Below are positions 1 to 6,066 of a stretch of 11,689 bases of DNA, piece by piece. Numbering within the stretch: position 1 is the first letter of the stretch; every line of letters begins with the position of its first letter. The DNA lies in the NCBI GenBank assembly GCA_043820045.1, contig JBDREF010000297.1, forward strand, positions 1-11,689. Reading direction: 5' to 3'. Position numbers and translations under genes: made by a program. This DNA is from JBDREF01 sp043820045. GTDB taxonomy: Bacteria > Planctomycetota > Phycisphaerae > Sedimentisphaerales > Anaerobacaceae. Below the pieces are notes generated by a model, which was not told the DNA's origin, searched no databases, and saw only the letters and a program-made list of their open reading frames with translations.

Positions 1-132
1 GAACGTCCGATGAGCAAGTACAACGGCAACGCCTTCCGGTTGGACGGCGGCGACGGCGGACACAGCGAATACAGCGGCGACATATTCCTTCTGCCCTACT
101 GGCTGGGGCGATATTTGAACGTGATAAGATAG
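1..132 (+). CDS. C-terminal tail of a protein entering from the left edge (unidentified)
   Basis: An open frame runs from base 1 to a TAG stop at 130-132 and encodes the last 43 residues of a protein. The tail is rich in Gly, Asp and aromatics (RLDGGDGGHSEYSGD followed by IFLLPYWLGRY). It resembles the aromatic C-terminal ends I associate with large secreted proteins of planctomycetes, but I cannot name the family. The next gene starts 21 bases after the stop on the same strand, with no terminator between them, so the two are probably co-transcribed. The role of this gene may therefore be the best clue to the function of the aldo/keto reductase-like gene downstream. Confidence 0.6.
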   Translation, partial: ERPMSKYNGNAFRLDGGDGGHSEYSGDIFLLPYWLGRYLNVIR

Positions 133-153
133 AATGCCGGGAGGATATTTGAG

Positions 154-1215
154 ATGACACGTCACATGTCGAAACGGAATCCTGAAAACGGATCAACACG
201 CAGGCAGTTTCTAAGACAATTCGGGCTCGGCGCAGTCGCGGGTGGAATGACAGTTCCACTGCTGAACGGCGTGCATTCCGCGGCGGCGTCTGAGACAACA
301 GAGCACAAGGTCAAATATCGCGCGCTCGGCAAGACGGGCCTTCGTGTTTCCGAAATCGGATTCGGGGGTCATAGCTGGGCTTACAAGCAAGTCCCCGACG
401 GACAGGGTGGACATCGCAGGCCTACCGTCGATGAGGCCATCCGGATGATCGGCGAAGGGATAGATATGGGAGTGAATTTCCTCGACTCCTGCACCGCGCC
501 GGAAGAGTCCAGCACCCCCGGCGAGGCGATCAAGAGATTGAAGGCTCGGGACCGAGTCATCATCTCCATCCGCGTCTCGCACAAGATGAAGGGAATAGAA
601 GCCGACAAGAAAGAAATATACAAGTGGACCGAAGACCGGCTGAAGCTGTGGCAGACCGATTACGTCGATATGTGCCTGCTCTGTAATACAGAGAACGACA
701 CGCCCCAATCCGGCTACTGGGATATGTCCTATTCAATCGAAGCTCTCGATAAATTGAAGAAGCAAGGAAAGATTCGCTTCACCGGGTTCGGCTGTCACTT
801 CACACCAGAACTGTTCCTGGAAGCGTTCGAAAAATTCGGCGACTACTTCGACATCTGTTCAATGCCTTATAACGTCCGGCATCGCGCCGCAGAGACGATA
901 CTTCCGGCGGCCAGGAAGAAAAAGATGGGAGTAATCACCATCAAACCGTTCGCCAGAGGGGCTCTACTCGAGAATCGCGATCTTGAAGGCGCATACGCCG
1001 GTCTGACCCGTGATATGATGGCATTCGTACTTGAAAACGAGCTTGTCGATATCTGCACGTGCGGCGTCCACACCATCGAACAGGTCCGGGAGAACTTCAG
1101 CGCCTCGTGGACGAAGCTGACGCCGAGCGGCCGCAAACGGCTTGAGGAAATTGCCGGCACGCCGGTACGCGACCGAGAATACGCATGGCTGGAAAACGAC
1201 TGGCAATGTGTTTAG
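154..1215 (+). CDS. TAT-exported aldo/keto reductase-fold protein with degenerate catalytic tetrad
   Basis: The 353-residue product opens with a twin-arginine signal (R16-R17 in STRRQFL, then a Gly/Ala-rich hydrophobic stretch to about residue 45), so export of a folded, cofactor-loaded protein is expected. The start has GGGAGG at 139-144, nine bases upstream; the ATG at 166 is a weaker alternative. From residue 55 it follows the aldo/keto reductase (NADPH-dependent TIM barrel) pattern: RALGKTGLRVSEIGFGG at 56-72, NFLD at 108-111, TDYVDM at 168-173, GKIRFTGFG at 205-213 and IKPFARGALL at 263-272. Aligned by eye to the family tetrad Asp-Tyr-Lys-His, only Asp (D111) is kept; Tyr is P116, Lys is R140 and His is C177. 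The fold call is secure, but ordinary carbonyl reductase activity is doubtful. It may bind a nucleotide, do different chemistry, or be a non-catalytic partner. It is probably co-transcribed with the partial gene upstream and converges on the toroid protein gene, with 28 bases between the two stops. Confidence 0.88.
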   Translation: MTRHMSKRNPENGSTRRQFLRQFGLGAVAGGMTVPLLNGVHSAAASETTEHKVKYRALGKTGLRVSEIGFGGHSWAYKQVPDGQGGHRRPTVDEAIRMIGEGIDMGVNFLDSCTAPEESSTPGEAIKRLKARDRVIISIRVSHKMKGIEADKKEIYKWTEDRLKLWQTDYVDMCLLCNTENDTPQSGYWDMSYSIEALDKLKKQGKIRFTGFGCHFTPELFLEAFEKFGDYFDICSMPYNVRHRAAETILPAARKKKMGVITIKPFARGALLENRDLEGAYAGLTRDMMAFVLENELVDICTCGVHTIEQVRENFSASWTKLTPSGRKRLEEIAGTPVRDREYAWLENDWQCV

Positions 1216-1243
1216 CCGCCGATTTGCCTTGTTGGCGTCCCAG

Positions 1244-3325
1244 TCAATCCGAGACTTGCACCCCAAGCTCCTTGAACTGCGCAGCGGCATTCAAAAAATG
1301 AGCGGTAATCCAGAAAACCGTCCATTCTTCCACATAGTTGCCGCGGATACCTGAGACGTTGCCGGACCTGAGAAGCTGTGCGAACTTGCCGTGCTGCGCA
1401 TAATTCGTGTGGTGCGGCTGCTCGCCCTGGCTTCCGTAGGGGTCGATTAGCTGGCCGCAACTGCGATACATCAAAATCGCAAGCTTCTGCAAGTCGCCCC
1501 TGTCCAGGAACTTGCCCAGCCGATAGACATCCGGGGCAATGAGCACGCCGAAGACATCGATGTGCTGGTTCTGAACGGAAACCGCCGTCCAGCCCCGAGT
1601 CTTGAAGCCGTGGTCGCGGAGGCGTCCCGCCAGCATGTCAATATCCCAAACCACCACATACGTCAAAGCAACGTCACAGGCATGCTCTGCCCACTTAAGA
1701 TACTTGCGATCTCCCGTCAGCTCGTATAGCGCCACAAATCCCTGCAAAGCGGCGAAAGCCCCCTCTTTATCCTCGCAGCTCGCATCCAAAGTACCGCCCC
1801 AATACGGCTCGTCCATATTCAGGTGTCTGGCCGCATATACTTCGCCCGCCTTCTCCGCAGCGAGGCGATAGAGGTCTGTGCCGAATAGCTGATTGGCCTT
1901 GCATAACGGCGAGATCATGAACGCCTGATTAGTTGACTGTGGATTCCAATCGTCGGCGAGAATTTTCTTTGCATGAAAATCGCAAGCCTTGCGCAGGAAT
2001 CTTTCCCAGGAGGAAACGTCCAGTCCTTTAGACCTGCCGACTCGAATCGCGTTGGCGAAATTCAACATTGCCTGGCCCTGCGAGAGCAGTTCGGGACGGT
2101 TCTGCGGAACCCATTCTTTCTTTTCGTAATCGTACCATGTGTAGAAACCCTGATCGTAAAACTTGGCCGTAGAGAGGAAATTCAACGACTTTACCGCCAT
2201 ATCCACTGCGCAGGGATCATCGAGCTGCTCGGCCAGAACCTGCAACGCGTATCCCGGCGCGGCCGTCTGACCGCACCAGCCGAATACGAAAAAGTTTCGG
2301 TCGGCATACTTGTTGAAGCCAGCGATTTGCCCGTCCTCGTGCCAGCGAGTTTTTGCATATCGGTATTTGGCTTCAATTATCTGAGCGAAAGTAGGCATAC
2401 CTTCGAGCGAATACGGCGAAAATATATCAAGCGACGTTCTCGTTGGTACTTGAAATCCAGAACCTTTTTGCGACACATCATAGGCTTGCAGATAAAACGT
2501 CTTTTCGATAATCGTCCCCGGCGGCACATTCAAATATGCGTTGTCATAAGGAACAAAGCCGCGCTGTGAGGCCTTGATAACGCTGCGCTCGCCGTTGGAT
2601 GCACACGGACCTGAAAGAAGGACCAACTCGGTTCCGTTTTCTTTCGCAGTCAGTCCCAACGACCACCATTGATCTTCCAGGTTGCCGCAGGGTACTGGTG
2701 ACGGCAGAGAATGCAGCGCCGCCCCTCGCAAGCCGGCGTCCGCAGCCCACTCCAGACTCGCGTAGGGCATGGGAAAGCGGTGTTCCTCAAAGACCGCTTC
2801 CTCGCCGGGCTCGCCCAAGTAAACGGGCACTCTGCCGCTTCTGGCGCCGGACGGGTTGCCGTAATACAATATTCCCGGCAGCAGGACCTGCGAGCCGCGA
2901 CCGCGGCAGTCAAAACGCACCGACAGCGTCACAAACTTCGCTGCCTCCGGCCCCTCCCATGTAAACCTCCGGATGCACTTTATTACGCCGCCTTCGGGCC
3001 TATACGAATCTGAAAGCTTCCACGTACCTGCAGAAGTCTCGAGCGTGCCGCGCAAAATCGTCCAATCCCCGGCGCGTTCAATTTGAGTCGGTTTTGCATG
3101 AACCCATGCGGCAGGCCAGCGGTTTTTCCATTCAGTCGCAATCGACCAGAGGCCTTCCGGCGGCGAACTCAGGATCTCTTCATTGTCCAGGGCTATCACA
3201 ACATGGTAGCTCGTGCCGTCTCGTTCTACGCGAAGCGCCGCAGAACGCTCGTCCGCGCGCACACTCAATACGCCTGAAGCTGAGATGCCGATCACAGCCA
3301 GGGCCATCGCAACGTTGCACTTCAT
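1244..3325 (-). CDS. Secreted beta-sandwich plus alpha/alpha-toroid protein, putative carbohydrate-active enzyme
   Basis: The 693-residue product begins with a Sec signal peptide (MKCNVAMALAVIGISASGVLSVRA, cleavage likely before D25), so it is periplasmic or secreted. The start is supported by GGGAGG (3332-3337 on this strand), six bases upstream. Residues 30-295 are beta-rich with many aromatics and look like the front beta-sandwich of glycosidases or lyases. Residues about 300-685 have the helix-pair pattern of an (alpha/alpha)6 toroid, with helices ending in G-rich turns such as FVALYELTGDRKYLKWAEHA (530-549). Candidate active-site elements are FGWCGQTAAPGY (348-359), ADDWNP (457-462), EPYWGGTLDASCEDKEGA (506-523, with D514, E518, D519, E521) and HHTNYAQHG (638-646). 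I do not recognise a specific CAZy family, and catalytic residues are guesses. It lies 46 bases downstream of the methyltransferase gene on the same strand, probably in one operon. Function as a polysaccharide hydrolase, lyase or epimerase is inferred from fold and from the GH28 gene nearby. Confidence 0.8.
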   Translation of the reverse strand: MKCNVAMALAVIGISASGVLSVRADERSAALRVERDGTSYHVVIALDNEEILSSPPEGLWSIATEWKNRWPAAWVHAKPTQIERAGDWTILRGTLETSAGTWKLSDSYRPEGGVIKCIRRFTWEGPEAAKFVTLSVRFDCRGRGSQVLLPGILYYGNPSGARSGRVPVYLGEPGEEAVFEEHRFPMPYASLEWAADAGLRGAALHSLPSPVPCGNLEDQWWSLGLTAKENGTELVLLSGPCASNGERSVIKASQRGFVPYDNAYLNVPPGTIIEKTFYLQAYDVSQKGSGFQVPTRTSLDIFSPYSLEGMPTFAQIIEAKYRYAKTRWHEDGQIAGFNKYADRNFFVFGWCGQTAAPGYALQVLAEQLDDPCAVDMAVKSLNFLSTAKFYDQGFYTWYDYEKKEWVPQNRPELLSQGQAMLNFANAIRVGRSKGLDVSSWERFLRKACDFHAKKILADDWNPQSTNQAFMISPLCKANQLFGTDLYRLAAEKAGEVYAARHLNMDEPYWGGTLDASCEDKEGAFAALQGFVALYELTGDRKYLKWAEHACDVALTYVVVWDIDMLAGRLRDHGFKTRGWTAVSVQNQHIDVFGVLIAPDVYRLGKFLDRGDLQKLAILMYRSCGQLIDPYGSQGEQPHHTNYAQHGKFAQLLRSGNVSGIRGNYVEEWTVFWITAHFLNAAAQFKELGVQVSD

Positions 3326-3371
3326 CCGAAACCTCCCGTTTGACGAGAAAGCTGCGTGTTGATGGAGTTAA

Positions 3372-4019
3372 CTACCTGATCTTGTAGCTGATCGCCATGC
3401 CGTCATTTTTTTCCATGGAAGCCCGGATGATGACGGTGTCGTAGTCAGGACTGTTCTGGATGTATTCCAGAAAATCCTGCATGGCGTTGGCAGAGCGAAT
3501 GACATTGTCGGAGACCACCACGGCCCCCGCTTTCAACTTCGGCTCGAGTATCTTAAAATACTTCAAGTAATCGCTCTTGAGTGCATCGATAAAGACGAAA
3601 TCGTACCGGCCTTTCAGCTCAGGCAGAGTCTTGAGAGCATCGCCTTCAATACAGGTGACGGTGTTCTCAAGGCCCATCTTACTGATGTTCTCCCGGCATA
3701 CCTTCACGCTGTCGGGGTCGATCTCGAGTGTGTCAAGATGCCCACCGTTTCGCTCGAAGGCTATCCCCATGTTGATGGCACCATAGCCGCTTGCCGAGCC
3801 CACTTCCACGCCGCGTTTGGCCCCGGCGCTGGCGACCAGGATTCGCAACATCATCGCATCGCCAGGCGTAGTGTTCAGCCCGGTGCGCTCGAAATTTTTG
3901 ATAAACTCATTGCGAAACTCCACACTCTTTTTGCCTCGCTCGCCGGAATAAACCGCAATGACATTAAGACCAATCAGAGCAACACAACACACCAGAGCCA
4001 ATTGCATACGCCGCTTCAT
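3372..4019 (-). CDS. COMT-like class I SAM-dependent O-methyltransferase with N-terminal export or anchor segment
   Basis: The 215-residue product fits the O-methyltransferase 3 family (PF01596; catechol and caffeoyl-CoA O-methyltransferases). Visible elements are SAM motif I GVEVGSASGYG (70-80), the ribose-binding acidic strand LEIDPDSV (98-105), FVFIDALKSDY (141-151) and VVVSDNVI (167-174). By alignment to rat COMT, D145, D171 and N172 match the Mg2+ ligands and K148 matches the catalytic lysine, so it should be active on a diol, catechol-like or similar substrate. Unusually, residues 3-23 form a basic start followed by a hydrophobic segment (RRMQLALVCCVALIGLNVIA), a signal peptide or membrane anchor not expected on a SAM enzyme. 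The start at 4019 is chosen because GGAGG lies five bases upstream; a longer frame from 4031 would place that site inside the coding sequence. It is followed 46 bases later by the toroid protein gene, probably in one operon. Confidence 0.87.
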   Translation of the reverse strand: MKRRMQLALVCCVALIGLNVIAVYSGERGKKSVEFRNEFIKNFERTGLNTTPGDAMMLRILVASAGAKRGVEVGSASGYGAINMGIAFERNGGHLDTLEIDPDSVKVCRENISKMGLENTVTCIEGDALKTLPELKGRYDFVFIDALKSDYLKYFKILEPKLKAGAVVVSDNVIRSANAMQDFLEYIQNSPDYDTVIIRASMEKNDGMAISYKIR

Positions 4020-4024
4020 AACAA

Positions 4025-4029
4025 CCTCC
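4025..4029 (-). promoter_or_regulatory. Shine-Dalgarno site deciding the methyltransferase start
   Basis: GGAGG on the minus strand lies five bases before the ATG at 4019. The upstream in-frame ATG at 4031 overlaps this site and has no comparable site of its own, so 4019 is preferred. Confidence 0.7.
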
Positions 4030-4037
4030 ATAATATA

Positions 4038-4068
4038 AGTGTAACAAAAAATCTGCTTTGAATCTCAA
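4038..4068 (-). promoter_or_regulatory. Weak sigma70-like promoter candidate for the methyltransferase operon
   Basis: On the minus strand TTGAGA (4068-4063, 5 of 6 to the -35 consensus) is followed after 19 bases by TACACT (4043-4038, 4 of 6). The spacer is longer than ideal and the predicted leader would be very short. The rest of the 252-base divergent spacer up to 4271 shows no convincing promoter for the rightward GH28 gene and no clear long repeat. Confidence 0.3.
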
Positions 4069-4271
4069 TCGAAACACCTCGACCGAGACCTCGCATGAGG
4101 ATCCAAGTCTGTTACAACAACCCCATGACTTTCAGGACATCAAGATACCAGAACTACCGTGGCATTGCAACGGTCTTGTCAGTACACATACAACAGCTCT
4201 CGCATCGGCATTGAAACCTTGCATAAATAATGTGTAAGTGGTACTTTACCGTGAAAATGAAAGGTTAAGCT

Positions 4272-5831
4272 ATGGCGAATAGGCAAAAGTTGTATATACC
4301 ACTGTTTTTGTTGTTTCTGGTTGTCCCCTGTCAGGGACGAATCCATAGCATTATAGACTTTGGTGTGCAGGGCGGCAAAAAGACCAATGACGGCCCTGTC
4401 ATCCAGGCCACAATAGACGCATGTCTTGCCGCCGGAGGCGGAACAGTTTACGTACCGGCCGGGGACTATTTCTGCGGGGCTTTGCGCCTGAGAAGCAACG
4501 TGAGCCTGTATCTCGAAGCCGGAGCAACATTGTGGGTCAGCCCTGAGAAGGAGCACTACAAAAACGGCAACCGGTTCCTGTACGCCGAGGACGAGGAAAA
4601 CATATCAATTGAAGGCCGCGGAACGATTCACGGAACAGGCGAGACGGACCTGCTGCGTAAGAAGACGGACAAAAAAGAAGAAAAACCGCAGTTTCGAGTC
4701 GGAATTCTGCGGTTCATACGCTGCCGGAACGTCGCGATTAAAGACATCACGGTGCGCTACAGCGACACCTGGACGTTTGACCTTGAATTCTGTCGGAACG
4801 TCCTCATCACTGGGGTAAACATCCTAAATAATTATTATCGCGTCAACGCCGACGGGATCGACCCGGTCTCATGTCAAAGTGTGCACATCTCCAACTGTCA
4901 CATTGTTGCGGGGGATGATTGTATCGTATGTAAGACGCGCGAGGGCGTCCCCTGCGAGGACATAGTGGTAACGAATTGCACGCTGGAATCCGTAGCCACG
5001 GCAATAAAGATTGGAACAGAATCGCCCAGCGATTTTCGCAATATCCACGTGTCCAACTGTGTGATCCGCAACTCCACGGTCGGAATCGGCATGTATATTA
5101 AAGACGGAGCTACGGCTGAACGAATCAGCTTCACTAATTGCACAATCGAGACCCTGCGCGAGCCGGAACTGCTCAACAGCTCGATGCAAAACTCGGTCTA
5201 TCCGATCTTCGTAGATATGGAAAAGAGGCACAAGGAATCGCGCATCGGCAAAATACGAGACCTGACCTTTGCGGACATAAACATCGTCACTGACAACGGC
5301 ATCCTCGTGCAGGGAATGATCGCAAGCAAGATTGAGAATCTCGTCATGAGAAACATCAATATGAGAGTCAACAGGGGCTTCGATTATTTCGCCCGAAAGA
5401 AACACGTCGGCGGCAGCACTTCTGAAACGCAGGACAGACGCCGGACGATATATGCCCAGAAGCCCTCTTATGTGACGCTCGCCAATATCACAGGATTGAC
5501 GGTGGACGGTCTGAAGGTATTCATCCCCGATACCATCTTCGACGCCCATAAAAGGTCCGCATTGTCGCTGCATGAAGTAGAGCACTCGGTTGTGAGTAAC
5601 GTCATTCGTACGCCCGCCGGCGCGGGCTCCCGGATGCCTGTAGTTACCATGGAAAACTGCACGAGCGCCTTGCTGACAAAGTGTTTCGCCCTGCCCGAAA
5701 CGGACATCTTCCTCGGCCTTGAGGGCAAAGATACCGCAAATATTTCTCTGATCGGCAATGACCTCAGCAGAGCGGAAACAGACGTAAAACTGTCTGCTGA
5801 GGTTTCCAAAGTTCAGATCAGCATCAGGTAA
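4272..5831 (+). CDS. Glycoside hydrolase family 28-like (polygalacturonase-type) secreted beta-helix enzyme
   Basis: The 519-residue product has a short N-terminal signal (MANRQKLYIPLFLLFLVVPCQG), then a parallel beta-helix. The helix front IIDFGVQGGKKTNDGPVIQATIDACLAAGGGTVYVPAGDY is spread over residues 27-66 and is typical of GH28 and pectate-lyase-like helices. GH28 motif I is present as NADGID (192-197) and motif II as GDDC (214-217), giving candidate catalytic aspartates D194, D215 and D216. The usual GHG motif is replaced by ATA within SVATAIKIGTES (240-251), and the usual RIK reads YIK (275-277, K277 kept). Repeating N-C turns (ISNCHI, VTNCTL, VSNCVI, FTNCTI) mark the coils. The weak ribosome site GAAAGG ends seven bases before the ATG. 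GH28 enzymes hydrolyse galacturonan, rhamnogalacturonan or related acidic glycans; the altered motifs suggest a subfamily with a different substrate rather than a classical endo-polygalacturonase. It stands alone between divergent and downstream spacers, so it is probably its own transcript. Confidence 0.87.
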   Translation: MANRQKLYIPLFLLFLVVPCQGRIHSIIDFGVQGGKKTNDGPVIQATIDACLAAGGGTVYVPAGDYFCGALRLRSNVSLYLEAGATLWVSPEKEHYKNGNRFLYAEDEENISIEGRGTIHGTGETDLLRKKTDKKEEKPQFRVGILRFIRCRNVAIKDITVRYSDTWTFDLEFCRNVLITGVNILNNYYRVNADGIDPVSCQSVHISNCHIVAGDDCIVCKTREGVPCEDIVVTNCTLESVATAIKIGTESPSDFRNIHVSNCVIRNSTVGIGMYIKDGATAERISFTNCTIETLREPELLNSSMQNSVYPIFVDMEKRHKESRIGKIRDLTFADINIVTDNGILVQGMIASKIENLVMRNINMRVNRGFDYFARKKHVGGSTSETQDRRRTIYAQKPSYVTLANITGLTVDGLKVFIPDTIFDAHKRSALSLHEVEHSVVSNVIRTPAGAGSRMPVVTMENCTSALLTKCFALPETDIFLGLEGKDTANISLIGNDLSRAETDVKLSAEVSKVQISIR

Positions 5832-5851
5832 GTTCAGGGCGGGATTCAGAA

Positions 5852-5880
5852 ACGTAGGATGGGCTTCAGCCCATGCTGAA
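5852..5880. repeat. Hairpin resembling a dispersed GTAGGATGGGC-type repeat element
   Basis: Just past the GH28 stop, GTAGGATGGGCTTCAGCCCAT contains a perfect 6-bp stem (ATGGGC 5859-5864, loop TTCA, GCCCAT 5869-5874), continuing into GCTGAA. No T-run follows, so it is not a standard terminator. The wording resembles small palindromic repeats I recall being scattered between genes in many bacteria, but there is only one copy here and copy number cannot be judged from this window. Confidence 0.4.
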
Positions 5881-5930
5881 TAATGCCACGAGAGCCGAGG
5901 TCATGTCGCAGAAGATTCCGCTTAAATATC

Positions 5931-5959
5931 TTGTCGGCGGCCGGCGGATAGGATAGAAT
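5931..5959 (+). promoter_or_regulatory. Sigma70-like promoter for the Gfo/Idh/MocA and HEAT genes
   Basis: TTGTCG (5931-5936, 4 of 6 to consensus) and TAGAAT (5954-5959, 5 of 6) are separated by an ideal 17 bases. The predicted transcription start is near 5966, giving a leader of about 100 bases to the ATG at 6067. Found by eye only; the spacer is GC-rich, which lowers confidence somewhat. Confidence 0.5.
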
Positions 5960-5978
5960 TCGCACACAGGAATTTTGC

Positions 5979-5998
5979 AGTCCCGGCGCGCCGGGACT
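5979..5998. promoter_or_regulatory. Perfect 20-bp palindrome in the leader: operator, attenuator or terminator stem
   Basis: AGTCCCGGCG is followed directly by its reverse complement CGCCGGGACT. A T5 run (6004-6008) lies six bases beyond and a T6 run lies at 6022-6027. The site sits about 13-32 bases downstream of the predicted start near 5966 and ahead of the oxidoreductase gene. It could be a dimeric repressor site, a leader attenuator, or the distant terminator of the GH28 gene whose stop is 147 bases upstream. The gap between stem and T-run weakens the terminator reading. Confidence 0.55.
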
Positions 5999-6054
5999 CG
6001 GGCATTTTTGGGCCGATTTGGTTTTTTCGTAATCAGACGATGTTTTTTTTCAAT

Positions 6055-6060
6055 AGGAGG
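6055..6060 (+). promoter_or_regulatory. Shine-Dalgarno site deciding the oxidoreductase start
   Basis: AGGAGG lies six bases before the ATG at 6067. The longer frame beginning at 6040 would read through this site as Arg-Arg, creating a spurious second twin-arginine-like stretch (NRRQL), so that longer start is judged an artefact. Confidence 0.85.
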
Positions 6061-6066
6061 CAACTC

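Noticed and set aside
1973..2569. 198-codon plus-strand frame inside the toroid protein gene
   Set aside because: It lies wholly within the well-supported minus-strand gene and shows no domain or signal, with basic, low-logic composition typical of a shadow frame.
4869..5585. 238-codon minus-strand frame opposite the GH28 gene
   Set aside because: It is a shadow of the beta-helix coding sequence with no family features.
5859..5874. Hairpin after GH28 as a rho-independent terminator
   Set aside because: The stem is only six pairs and no T-run follows.
6040..6066. N-terminal extension of the oxidoreductase starting at 6040 with a second RRQ motif
   Set aside because: The extra Arg-Arg is the translated AGGAGG ribosome site; the true start is 6067 with its own twin-arginine signal.
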